NCBI RefSeq assembly: GCF_024834045.1
Contig: NZ_JANUXW010000014.1
Coordinates: 1 to 43,672, forward strand
Source of the DNA: Neisseria montereyensis
GTDB lineage: Bacteria; Pseudomonadota; Gammaproteobacteria; Burkholderiales; Neisseriaceae
Length of the DNA: 43,672 nt
Direction: 5' to 3'
In this document: in pieces, positions 1 to 8,176 of the stretch
How positions within the stretch are numbered: position 1 is the first letter of the stretch
Layout: each line of letters starts with the position of its first letter
Notes under the pieces: model-generated
What the model was told of the DNA's origin: nothing
The model's input: only the letters and a program-made list of their open reading frames with translations
Database searches by the model: none
Position numbers and translations under genes: made by a program

Positions 1-594
1 CCAATAAACAGCCGGAAGAAAACCAGGCTGTTCAACCACCGTTAGAAACTGAAAAAAACGATACAACCGCAGAACAAACCGAGCCTGCTGTTTCTGCTAA
101 ATCTGAAGATAAAACAACCAATCAATCCTCAGATACAGAAAATGTACCTGAAACACCTGATACAAAACAGGAAAATACTACACAACAGCCGTCTGAAACC
201 AATAAACAGCCGGAAGAAAACCAGGCTGTTCAACCACCGTTAGAAACTGAAAAAAACGATACAACCGCAGAACAAACCGAGCCTGCTGTTTCTGCTAAAT
301 CTGAAGATAAAACAACCAATCAATCTTCAGATTCAGAAAATGTACCTGAAACACCTGATACAAAACAGGAAAATACTACACAACAGCCGTCTGAAACCAA
401 TAAACAGCCGGAAGAAAACCAGGCTGTTCAACCACCGTTAGAAACTGAAAAAAACGAGACAACCGCAGAACAAACCGAGCCTGCTGTTTCTGCTGAATCC
501 GAAGATAAAACAACCAATCAATCTTCAGATTCAGAAAATGTACCTGAAGCACCTGATACAAAACAGGCAAGTGCTGCACAACAGCCATCTGAAA
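1..594 (+). repeat. Tandem 198-bp (66-codon) coding repeat, three copies, continuing off the window
   Basis: Copies lie at 1-198, 199-396 and 397-594, in frame, encoding a charged Pro/Glu/Thr/Gln-rich linker starting NKQPEENQAV. Copies 1 and 2 differ at only a few bases; copy 3 is more diverged. The ends of copies 1 and 2 contain a DUS core (GCCGTCTGAA at 188-197 and 386-395) read as P-S-E. In copy 3 the same site is mutated to GCCATCTGAA (584-593). The number of copies upstream is unknown. Confidence 0.95.
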
Positions 595-2756
595 ATATCG
601 TAGAAACTCCTGTTGCAAATACTGAAGAAGCAGCCTCTACACCGACCTATCAAACCGGAAACTATGGCGACTATTATCTATATACCCATCCTGTATACGG
701 TAAATATATTGATGCCGCCCAATTCGGTACCGATCCCACCGGTCAGCAAGATAGTCTGCAAGCCATTAATGCCGCCCTTGATGCCGCCCACAAAGAAAAT
801 GCCGCCGTACATTTAAGCGGTCATCTTTATATTTCTGATCAAATTGTATTGAATCAGAACAATTCCGGTGTTACCGGTTTGTTTGGCGACGGCATGGGTA
901 AAACAGAGATTTCTTTCGATAAAGCACAAAAAGGTATCTTCAACTCCAACTCTAATGAAGACGATATACGCGAATATGCAGGTATTCTGATTGACGGACA
1001 AAACCACAAAACCATTGCCGACCTGTCCGTCAAATATACTAATCCTGACTTTTACAGAAAAGGTGAGAGCTATTTCGGCAAAGTCAGCGGTATTTTGGTC
1101 AACGATGCCGACTATACTTTAATCAGCAAAGTAGAAGCATCGGGTGCCAATCGTGCCGGTGTTCACTTCACATCAACCCAAACGTTGGAGTCCGATCCCC
1201 ATAGCAATACCGGCAGAACCTATAAAGTTAGGCTCATGCGCAATGAAGTAGACGAACATTATGAACATCTGCCTTTGGGAGAAAACAACCGCATTATCGA
1301 TAGCTACCTACACCACAACCGTGTAGCAGGTGCCTTAATCGCATATCAAAAAGACTTTATTGTCGATGGCAATACGCTCTCTTGGAACGGCCATAAAGCA
1401 GACGGAGGAACAGGCTATGGCGTTTCAAGCATGGCCGGCAGCTATAACTATGGCGTCACATTTAGCAACAATACAACCGACCATAACTACCGCAAAGGTC
1501 TCGATGTACATGATGGCGATAATATTCTTATTGAAAACAATACATCAATCGGCGACCGTCTATATGGCATTGCCGTTTACAACCGCCAATTCAACATGGA
1601 TACGGTTAAAATTATTAATAATACTATTACACAAGATACCTCTTTCCGTTTACCGGAAGATGATAACCCCAAATTATCACCCCGCTACCACGGTTATTCC
1701 GGTATTCAATTGCAAACCAATACCCAATTGAGAGACTTTCATCATGCAGAAGACGGATCATTCAAAATCGAGGGCAATACTATTAAAAATCTAGAAGTCT
1801 ATAAAGACTCATACCAAACATACGGTATCGAATTCCGAAACCACGAAAATAAAATGGACTACCAGCTTGATATTACGGGAAATACTATTGAAGGTACTTC
1901 TAGTAAATATGCTATTGCAACTATCAGCAATACCCAATCAAAAACCGGTGTAAAAGGCAGCGGCACAGCCCTAATCAATATTACCGATAATGATGTCAAT
2001 ATCGGTGAGATTGTCACAGGTACCATGCCCATTTTTATTAACGACTACAACCATGATGGAAACCTACGTGGCTCGGTAACCGTTAGTAACAATGACATTA
2101 AAATAGCGGAACATTCAAACGGAAGTATTGAAGGAATCCAAATGATTGGCAATGCGGAATCTTATCTGGTTACTAATAACCGCTTCGAGCTGCATGGAGA
2201 AATGAATAAGGCTATTGTCAGTTTGCTTGGTCGCGATCTCAACGATACCCCCGACTTACATGTAACCGGCAATGATTTTTTTACCGATTTAACAGGGCCC
2301 TTGTATAAAAACTGGATTGAACGTAAAAATGCCAACGTATATGCCGAAGATAATACCCACAATACCCAAACACTACCTCAAGAAGGACAGGCTGCAAAAC
2401 CTTCTGCAGGTACTACGCCGAATGATGAACATACGGATTCGGAAACAGATTGGGATATCGGCACGGATACCATTGCGGGAAAACCGCTAAATACCGAGCA
2501 TGATATCCACACTATCGACCGTTCTGAATCTGTTGTATTGCAACAAGCTGATAATGATCATATTTTCGATACGGATGCGGTAAACACCCCAGCTTTAAAT
2601 GATTTATTATCAGCTCCGGCTTTGGAATTATCCGGTGTATTGGGTGTGCCCGCTCATAATATTCCTTCTAATGATGCAAATATAATAACATACGCGCAAT
2701 CATGGGATATTCAGGATGAGTATATATCTAATGAAGCACCTGCATACATTATGTAG
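1..2756 (+). CDS. Secreted right-handed beta-helix protein, 5'-truncated by window edge (pectate-lyase-3 / AlgE epimerase-like)
   Basis: The reading frame is open from the first complete codon (base 3) to the TAG at 2754-2756, so at least 917 residues are visible and the true start lies upstream. No real start exists at 849, where the frame only has a TTG. Order: (a) three 66-residue Pro/Glu/Thr/Gln-rich repeats, bases 1-594; (b) a fold entry segment at about 690-800 with AAQFGTDPTG and QAINAALDAA, typical of the pectate lyase 3 family (PF12708); (c) many Asn-rich beta-helix coils (for example ILIENNTSIGD, IEGNTIKN, ITGNTIEG) to about 2340; (d) an acidic tail ending EAPAYIM. The coil region resembles AlgE-type mannuronan C-5 epimerases (KGLDVHDGDN and YGIEFRN, compared with GFDPHE and YGVQERN of AlgE as I recall them). 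Epimerase or lyase activity is inference. The tail might be a type I secretion signal, but no RTX nonapeptides are present. An alternative is a beta-helix adhesin without enzymatic activity. Confidence 0.85.
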   Translation, partial: NKQPEENQAVQPPLETEKNDTTAEQTEPAVSAKSEDKTTNQSSDTENVPETPDTKQENTTQQPSETNKQPEENQAVQPPLETEKNDTTAEQTEPAVSAKSEDKTTNQSSDSENVPETPDTKQENTTQQPSETNKQPEENQAVQPPLETEKNETTAEQTEPAVSAESEDKTTNQSSDSENVPEAPDTKQASAAQQPSENIVETPVANTEEAASTPTYQTGNYGDYYLYTHPVYGKYIDAAQFGTDPTGQQDSLQAINAALDAAHKENAAVHLSGHLYISDQIVLNQNNSGVTGLFGDGMGKTEISFDKAQKGIFNSNSNEDDIREYAGILIDGQNHKTIADLSVKYTNPDFYRKGESYFGKVSGILVNDADYTLISKVEASGANRAGVHFTSTQTLESDPHSNTGRTYKVRLMRNEVDEHYEHLPLGENNRIIDSYLHHNRVAGALIAYQKDFIVDGNTLSWNGHKADGGTGYGVSSMAGSYNYGVTFSNNTTDHNYRKGLDVHDGDNILIENNTSIGDRLYGIAVYNRQFNMDTVKIINNTITQDTSFRLPEDDNPKLSPRYHGYSGIQLQTNTQLRDFHHAEDGSFKIEGNTIKNLEVYKDSYQTYGIEFRNHENKMDYQLDITGNTIEGTSSKYAIATISNTQSKTGVKGSGTALINITDNDVNIGEIVTGTMPIFINDYNHDGNLRGSVTVSNNDIKIAEHSNGSIEGIQMIGNAESYLVTNNRFELHGEMNKAIVSLLGRDLNDTPDLHVTGNDFFTDLTGPLYKNWIERKNANVYAEDNTHNTQTLPQEGQAAKPSAGTTPNDEHTDSETDWDIGTDTIAGKPLNTEHDIHTIDRSESVVLQQADNDHIFDTDAVNTPALNDLLSAPALELSGVLGVPAHNIPSNDANIITYAQSWDIQDEYISNEAPAYIM

Positions 2757-2789
2757 TCTTGATGGTTAAGTTATTATAGTAAAGGTCTT

Positions 2790-2824
2790 AGGCCGTCTGA
2801 AAACCACTTTCAGACGGCCTTTCT
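2790..2824 (+). terminator. DUS inverted-repeat terminator after the beta-helix gene
   Basis: AGGCCGTCTGAA (2790-2801) pairs with TTCAGACGGCCT (2809-2820), followed by TTCTTC. It starts 33 bases after the stop codon of the beta-helix gene. Confidence 0.85.
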
Positions 2825-2940
2825 TCATCATTTCATATTCATATAGACAGATAAATCCCATCTAGCTCAAACCATCATTATCCTGCTAGTCAATAAAGCT
2901 TTTCCAAACTATCGCTAAATACTTATCGATACATATCCCA

Positions 2941-2974
2941 TAAAATTAAGCCAAACGGAAATCCCGTTTGGCTT
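2941..2974 (-). terminator. Rho-independent terminator of dsbD
   Basis: A perfect 11-bp stem AAGCCAAACGG (2948-2958) / CCGTTTGGCTT (2964-2974) with a 5-base loop. On the minus strand it is followed by AATTTTA. It lies 40 bases beyond the dsbD stop and contains no DUS, unlike most terminators here. Confidence 0.85.
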
Positions 2975-3014
2975 AGGTAAATAAAAGCATGAAAAGTTAC
3001 TTCAAAAGTCCCCT

Positions 3015-4838
3015 TTACTGCTCGTTTTGCCGATACCATTGCACAAAAGCATCCGGTTTCACGAAGCCCAATAACGCATCACTACGGCTGCCATCGGCAT
3101 GAATAACAAAAATTCCCGGCGGCCCGAATAAGCCATACTCTTTTAACAACGCCTGATGTTCGGGGGTATTATCCGTTACATCGATTTGGAAAAAACGGCT
3201 CATATCTACTGCATCCTGAACCTGGGATTGATTCAAAGTATATGCGGCCATTTCTTTACAACTAATACACCAATCTGCATAGAAATCAAGCATAACAGGT
3301 TTATCGGGATTATTTTTCAAAGCTTGCTGCATAGCTGCTTTTAATAACGAAGCATCGGCATAGATATTTTCATGCTTATCCCCTGCAACCGTTTCCGAAG
3401 CAGGCGGGATTAATGTTAGAAAATGATGCAATGTAGTCGTCTGCCGTTCCGCACTTTGATATGCAAACCACACACTACCCACAAGTAATACCCCGCCCAA
3501 TACCGCAGATACCGCTTTCAGACGGCCTGATGATTTTGTCACATTCACCAACAACCATACGGCAGGTACTAACATCAGCAATGTATAAAGCGCAATCACA
3601 AAGCCATATGGAAGATAAGGTGTGGCCAAATAAACCGCTACTGCCAATAAAATAAAACCAAAAGCATATTTAATACCGTTCATCCAACTGCCCGCTTTAG
3701 GCAGAATATGACCGCCAAAGGTACCGATCAACACCAACGGCACACCGGTACCCAACGCAAGCATATATAACGCCAGCCCACCCAATACTCCGTCACCGGT
3801 TTGGCCAATATAGCCCAAAGCAAAAGCCAATGGCGGCGCCACACACGGGCCGACAATCAGAGCGGAAAGCATACCCATCACAAAAACCGATGCCATTTTA
3901 CCGCCGCGGAACTTACTGCTCCGCTCTTGAAAATAGCCTTGTATCGTCGCAGGCAACTGCAAAGTGAACACACCGAACATCGACAATGCCAACACAACCA
4001 TAATCGCCGAGGCGGCAAGCACAACCCACGGCTGTTGCAACCATACCGTCAACAACGCACCGGTTAACCCGGCGAAAACACCCACAATCGTATAAGTTAA
4101 GGCCAAGCCCTGAACATAAACCATAGAAAGCGCAAATGCACGGCCTTTACCGGCTTTTTTATCACCGACGACAATACTGGAAACAATAGGCAGCAAGGGA
4201 TACATACAAGCAGTAAAGCTTAAGCCTATCCCTGCTAGAAAAAACGCCAACAAATTGGCGTTTAAAGTATCCCACGAAAGTTTGAAACGATTTTGAATCG
4301 AACCACTACTTTCAGTAGGATTATTATTGAGGCCGTCTGAAACAGAAGACATTAGAAAGGGGTTATTTGCACCATCCTGCGTATCAACAGCCGGCTGGTA
4401 TAAGCCGCTACTATTGATATTAAAGGTTGTTTCTGTAGGCGGATAGCAAACCCCCACTTCCGCACAACCCTGATATTGTACAACCAAACGGTAATTGCTT
4501 ACCGTTTCCGGATGGCGATATGGCCAGTTTACTTGAGCGGCATGGTGATAAACCATTTGCTTACCGAAAAACTCATCTTCTTTCTCTTCGCCCGGACTAA
4601 ATTGGCCGTTACCAAACAATCCATCCGGATCCGTTTCCACCATGATTTTCGATTGATAGAGATAATAGCCATCGGCAATAGCAAACTGAACATTAATACC
4701 TTCGTCGGCAACATTAACCTGCGGTATAAAAGCCTTTTCGACAGGCAGCAGTTTAGATGCATCTACTTCGGCATAAGCATTGCCGACCAGCATCAGCATT
4801 GAGAATAGTGTGGTTAGAAAATACAGTATTTTTTTCAT
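3015..4838 (-). CDS. dsbD: Thiol:disulfide interchange protein DsbD
   Basis: This 607-residue inner-membrane protein passes reducing power from cytoplasmic thioredoxin to periplasmic DsbC-, DsbG- and CcmG-type thiol proteins. The usual three-domain order is intact: signal peptide ending AYA at residue 23; an N-terminal periplasmic domain with its cysteine pair C125/C131 (CAEVGVC); a multi-spanning membrane domain with C211 (TACMYPL) and C332 (GPCVAPP); and a C-terminal thioredoxin-like domain with CISC at 524-527. All six redox cysteines are present, so it should be functional. Two DUS copies lie inside the gene: one reads S-D-G-L (around residue 169), the other S-G-R-L (around residue 438). 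The gene stands alone on the minus strand with its own terminator. The start at 4838 is supported by the signal peptide; the upstream ribosome binding site is weak. Confidence 0.96.
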   Translation of the reverse strand: MKKILYFLTTLFSMLMLVGNAYAEVDASKLLPVEKAFIPQVNVADEGINVQFAIADGYYLYQSKIMVETDPDGLFGNGQFSPGEEKEDEFFGKQMVYHHAAQVNWPYRHPETVSNYRLVVQYQGCAEVGVCYPPTETTFNINSSGLYQPAVDTQDGANNPFLMSSVSDGLNNNPTESSGSIQNRFKLSWDTLNANLLAFFLAGIGLSFTACMYPLLPIVSSIVVGDKKAGKGRAFALSMVYVQGLALTYTIVGVFAGLTGALLTVWLQQPWVVLAASAIMVVLALSMFGVFTLQLPATIQGYFQERSSKFRGGKMASVFVMGMLSALIVGPCVAPPLAFALGYIGQTGDGVLGGLALYMLALGTGVPLVLIGTFGGHILPKAGSWMNGIKYAFGFILLAVAVYLATPYLPYGFVIALYTLLMLVPAVWLLVNVTKSSGRLKAVSAVLGGVLLVGSVWFAYQSAERQTTTLHHFLTLIPPASETVAGDKHENIYADASLLKAAMQQALKNNPDKPVMLDFYADWCISCKEMAAYTLNQSQVQDAVDMSRFFQIDVTDNTPEHQALLKEYGLFGPPGIFVIHADGSRSDALLGFVKPDAFVQWYRQNEQ

Positions 4839-5034
4839 TTTATTATTTAACCCTTTTCAGACGGCCTATACATCACAACCTAGCTGAAGCAGGTATTTCT
4901 TTTCAAATCCAGATAAAATTATCACATATACCATAACACAGTAGAAGTTATTCATACTATAAAATGTGACAATCTTATCCTTAATGAATATTTTGTCTAT
5001 TCAAAGCAACATTACCCTGAGTCTACTCATCCGT

Positions 5035-5763
5035 TTAATGTTTCATCACCTGCTGTAAAAATTGTTTGGCACGCTCATGTTTCGGGTGTGTAAAAAATTC
5101 TTCCGGTGTCGCTTCTTCAATAATCTGACCATGATCGACAAAAATCACCCGATCGGCCACTTCACGCGCAAAGCCCATTTCATGAGTCACGCACATCATA
5201 GTCATACCGCTCACGGCCAAATCTTTCATCACTCTCAATACTTCGCCGACCATTTCCGGATCCAGCGCCGAAGTCGGCTCGTCAAACAACATCACGCGTG
5301 GTTCCATCGCCAAGCCGCGGGCAATGGCAACACGCTGCTGCTGACCGCCGGAAAGCTCGCCGGGCATGGCATCTTTTTTATGTGCCAACCCTACCCGCTC
5401 CAATAGTTCCATCGCTTTCTTTTCCGCCTGCTCACGGCTTTGCTTTTTCACTTTCATCGGTGCCAGAATAATATTTTCCAACACACTCAGATGCGGATAA
5501 AGATTGAAACTTTGAAACACAAATCCGACTTCCTCGCGCACTTTATTCAAGTCGGTTTTCGGGTCGGCCACATTCATACCGTCCACCCAAATTTCACCGC
5601 TTTCAATGCTTTCAAGCTGGTTAACGGTACGGATCAATGTAGATTTACCACTGCCGGACGGGCCGCAAACCACCACAACCTCGCCCTGCTTCACTTCCAA
5701 ATTCACCCCGTTAATCACATGCAGGTCTTTAAAGTGTTTATGTACGTTTTTAAATTTAATCAT
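5035..5763 (-). CDS. glnQ: Polar amino acid ABC transporter ATP-binding protein (GlnQ-like)
   Basis: A 242-residue cytoplasmic ATPase of the polar amino acid uptake (PAAT) family, which powers import of residues such as glutamine, glutamate or cystine. It has Walker [10 protein letters not shown] (34-42), a Q-loop glutamine (84), the signature LSGGQ (137-141), Walker B VMLFDEP (157-163) and the switch histidine H194. Length and motifs are normal. It sits 24 bases downstream of rsmA on the same strand, so the two are probably co-transcribed. No permease or binding-protein gene is adjacent, so the partners must be elsewhere and the substrate cannot be told. glnQ is a family label, not proven orthology. 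Confidence 0.88.
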   Translation of the reverse strand: MIKFKNVHKHFKDLHVINGVNLEVKQGEVVVVCGPSGSGKSTLIRTVNQLESIESGEIWVDGMNVADPKTDLNKVREEVGFVFQSFNLYPHLSVLENIILAPMKVKKQSREQAEKKAMELLERVGLAHKKDAMPGELSGGQQQRVAIARGLAMEPRVMLFDEPTSALDPEMVGEVLRVMKDLAVSGMTMMCVTHEMGFAREVADRVIFVDHGQIIEEATPEEFFTHPKHERAKQFLQQVMKH

Positions 5764-5787
5764 AATGGTTTATCTGTTCCGTTTTTT

Positions 5788-6567
5788 TCAGACAGCCTTT
5801 GCAACAAGATGATTGCTCAAAGCCACATATAACTCAGGTGCAATATGTTCCGCACGATCTTGCGGGGATATACCCACCGCCTGCAAATCATCTTCACCGG
5901 CCAATTCTTTTAAATTATTGCGTATGGTTTTTCTACGCTGATGAAAAGCCTGTTTCACCAATTTGGCAAAATGGTCGAAATCATGCGCCACACCGATACG
6001 GTGCTTCACCGGAATCATCCGCACCACCGCCGAATCCACTTTCGGTGCCGGGCTAAACGCTTCCGGCGGGACATCAATCAATAATTCCATATCAAAGAAA
6101 TATTGAAGCATCACACTCAAGCGGCCATAATCATTGGTTTTAGGCTCGGCCACCATACGCTCGACCACTTCTTTTTGCAGCATAAAGTGCATATCCGTCA
6201 CATCATCGGCCACTTCACTCAGGCGAAACAACAACGGCGTGGAAATATTATACGGCAGGTTTCCCACAATTTTCTTTTTACCCGCCACACTATGAAAATC
6301 AAATTGCAGCACGTCACCCTCATGAATCACCAATTTATCGGCAAAAGGCAAAGTTTTCAGACGGCTCACAATGTCTCTGTCTATCTCAATCACATGCAGC
6401 GTATTTAACTTCGCCGCCAACGGCTCGGTTATCGCGGCCAAGCCGGGGCCGATTTCAATCACCACATCATCAGGCTGCGGGCGGACGGCGTTCACAATGT
6501 CATGAATAATGCGCGTATCCTGTAAAAAATTCTGCCCGAACCGCTTGCGTGCTTTGTGTTCTCTCAT
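5788..6567 (-). CDS. rsmA: 16S rRNA (adenine(1518)-N6/adenine(1519)-N6)-dimethyltransferase RsmA (KsgA)
   Basis: This 259-residue enzyme dimethylates two adjacent adenines in the 3' terminal hairpin of 16S rRNA late in small-subunit assembly. Visible motifs are RFGQNFLQD near the N-terminus, the S-adenosylmethionine-binding VIEIGPG (36-42), the acidic E61/D63, and the catalytic NLPY at 103-106. The C-terminal [13 protein letters not shown] segment is typical of the family. Length is standard. The last codons and stop (G-C-T-G-T-C-T-G-A) form a one-mismatch DUS core. The amino acid transporter ATPase gene follows closely on the same strand. Confidence 0.96.
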   Translation of the reverse strand: MREHKARKRFGQNFLQDTRIIHDIVNAVRPQPDDVVIEIGPGLAAITEPLAAKLNTLHVIEIDRDIVSRLKTLPFADKLVIHEGDVLQFDFHSVAGKKKIVGNLPYNISTPLLFRLSEVADDVTDMHFMLQKEVVERMVAEPKTNDYGRLSVMLQYFFDMELLIDVPPEAFSPAPKVDSAVVRMIPVKHRIGVAHDFDHFAKLVKQAFHQRRKTIRNNLKELAGEDDLQAVGISPQDRAEHIAPELYVALSNHLVAKAV

Positions 6568-6780
6568 ATACTGCTTCTATCATATCCGCTCTGTTTTAAG
6601 CGCGTATTGTAACGTAAAATGCAAACCCTGCGGACAGTATCCGCTACCCGTTCATTGTTTTCAGACGGCCTTATCTATAATCCACAAGTTCAAATAAAAC
6701 ATTAACAAGGTTTCACCTGCATAGAGTCGGCAACACTTCAAAAAAGGACTATCATCACCCTAAAGATAGAGGCCATCCAT

Positions 6781-7287
6781 ATGAATCCATTCGACACAAA
6801 AAGCGCTACTTTTGACGAACCCATCGAAATGCTCTATGCCTGCCACGGCAAAGTACGCCGTTTCTGTAGCCAAATAGACAAGCTGCCCGAATACATCGAC
6901 GAAAACGGCCGCAATAAGGTCGCCTTACAAGCCGTCCATCAAATCAGCCGCTATTTCAATATCGCCGCTCCCCTACACCATCAAGACGAAGAAGAAGATT
7001 TTTTTCCATTATTGCTACAACACTATCCGCAGGCCAAACCCAATATCGAACAACTATTACAACAACACGATACCCTACATAACAACTGGACAGCAGTATC
7101 ACAAGAATTCGCCAAACTTGAAGCCGATCCAAGCTACCGTTTGCAAAAGAATATTTTGCAGCGCTTTTGTGCCGACTATGATACCCACCTCAATATAGAA
7201 GAACGTTTATTTGAAATGGGCAAGCATATTCCACAAGAAGAATTGGCTGCTATCGGCAAAAGAATGGCCGACCGCAGAAAAGCGTAA
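6781..7287 (+). CDS. Hemerythrin HHE domain-containing protein
   Basis: A 168-residue soluble protein with no signal peptide, so cytoplasmic. Its spacing of His and acidic residues fits a hemerythrin-type di-iron four-helix bundle: H22 in helix 1, [10 protein letters not shown] (65-74) in helix 2, HDTLHNNW (96-103) in helix 3 and THLNIEE (135-141) in helix 4. Such proteins bind O2 or NO or act in iron and oxidative-stress handling; the exact role here is not readable. The start is supported by an AGAGG ribosome binding site 8 bases upstream. It is transcribed divergently from rsmA and convergently with the HAD phosphatase gene, whose stop is only 25 bases away. Confidence 0.9.
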   Translation: MNPFDTKSATFDEPIEMLYACHGKVRRFCSQIDKLPEYIDENGRNKVALQAVHQISRYFNIAAPLHHQDEEEDFFPLLLQHYPQAKPNIEQLLQQHDTLHNNWTAVSQEFAKLEADPSYRLQKNILQRFCADYDTHLNIEERLFEMGKHIPQEELAAIGKRMADRRKA

Positions 7288-7312
7288 TTTAATGTAAACG
7301 ATAATGCATCGC

Positions 7313-8110
7313 CTATATCACACCTAGCGCCTTTAACCCGTTATATACCCCATCTTCTTCCACCGTCGGACAAATATAATCAGCAATGGCTTTGACTTCA
7401 GGATGCCCATTACCCATAGCCACACCAAATCCAACTGCCTGAAGCATTTCAATATCATTCAACCCATCGCCAAACGCCATCACTTCGCTCATATCTATCC
7501 CCAAACGCTGCACCACCGTACGAATACCGCGCGCCTTCGAACCTTGGGTGTTCAATACATCCACAGAAAACTTATGCCAGCGTACGGTTTTACAGCCATA
7601 CAACGCCATCTGAGCAGCAATTTCCTGTTCATGTTCAGCATCATAAAAAGCCAACATCTGAAAAACATCATGCGAATGGAAAAATGTTTTATCCACGCTA
7701 TAACCAGAAAAAATATGCGACATAGACTCGGTAACGACCGGCGCATTTTCCGAAACCACAATCTGATCATCGGCAACAAAAGCATATGGAACCGACCGAC
7801 TCTCTAAATAAGCACATATCTGTTCAATTCTGCCCTTATCCATCGGGTTCTGTTCCAACACTTCACCACGATAACGGATAAACTGCCCGTTAATCGTGAG
7901 TAACAATTCCATACCGGCAGCCGACACCACTTCACGCACTTTTTCCGGCACCGCCACATATGCCCGACCGGTCGCAATAGCCGAAATAATACCCTTTTCT
8001 TTCAATGCACGAACCGCATCGAATACCGAAGGCCGCAGCGTATCGGTATATTTCCGATACAAAGTATCATCAATATCAAAAAAGACAATTTTAGGGTTTT
8101 GCATAAACAT
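7313..8110 (-). CDS. Cof-type HAD-IIB family phosphatase
   Basis: A 265-residue cytoplasmic hydrolase of the haloacid dehalogenase superfamily. Motif I is FFDIDDT with the nucleophile D12 and acid/base D14; motif II is the threonine in IATGRA (T47); motif III is the lysine of SKARGI (K192); motif IV is GDGLND (214-219). The cap between motifs II and III is of the large C2B type, matching the Cof/YidA group that removes phosphate from sugar phosphates, pyridoxal phosphate or flavin mononucleotide. The substrate cannot be assigned. The second ATG, two codons in (8104), is an alternative start. The exonuclease gene lies just upstream on the same strand, separated by a DUS hairpin. Confidence 0.9.
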   Translation of the reverse strand: MFMQNPKIVFFDIDDTLYRKYTDTLRPSVFDAVRALKEKGIISAIATGRAYVAVPEKVREVVSAAGMELLLTINGQFIRYRGEVLEQNPMDKGRIEQICAYLESRSVPYAFVADDQIVVSENAPVVTESMSHIFSGYSVDKTFFHSHDVFQMLAFYDAEHEQEIAAQMALYGCKTVRWHKFSVDVLNTQGSKARGIRTVVQRLGIDMSEVMAFGDGLNDIEMLQAVGFGVAMGNGHPEVKAIADYICPTVEEDGVYNGLKALGVI

Positions 8111-8141
8111 CTTTCATTTTTACAAGTTGCGCCCACATATC

Positions 8142-8176
8142 AGGCCGTCTGAAATAGCCACTGTTTCAGACGGCCT
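8142..8176 (-). terminator. DUS hairpin overlapping the exonuclease stop codon
   Basis: AGGCCGTCTGAA (8142-8153) and TTCAGACGGCCT (8165-8176) form a 12-bp stem. On the minus strand the upstream arm reads GCC GTC TGA, which is the last two codons and stop of the exonuclease gene. It can attenuate read-through into the HAD gene. Confidence 0.75.

Noticed and set aside
849-2756. Beta-helix gene starting at 849
   Set aside because: The codon at 849 is an internal TTG and the frame is open without a stop back to the window edge, with repeats and the domain entry upstream.
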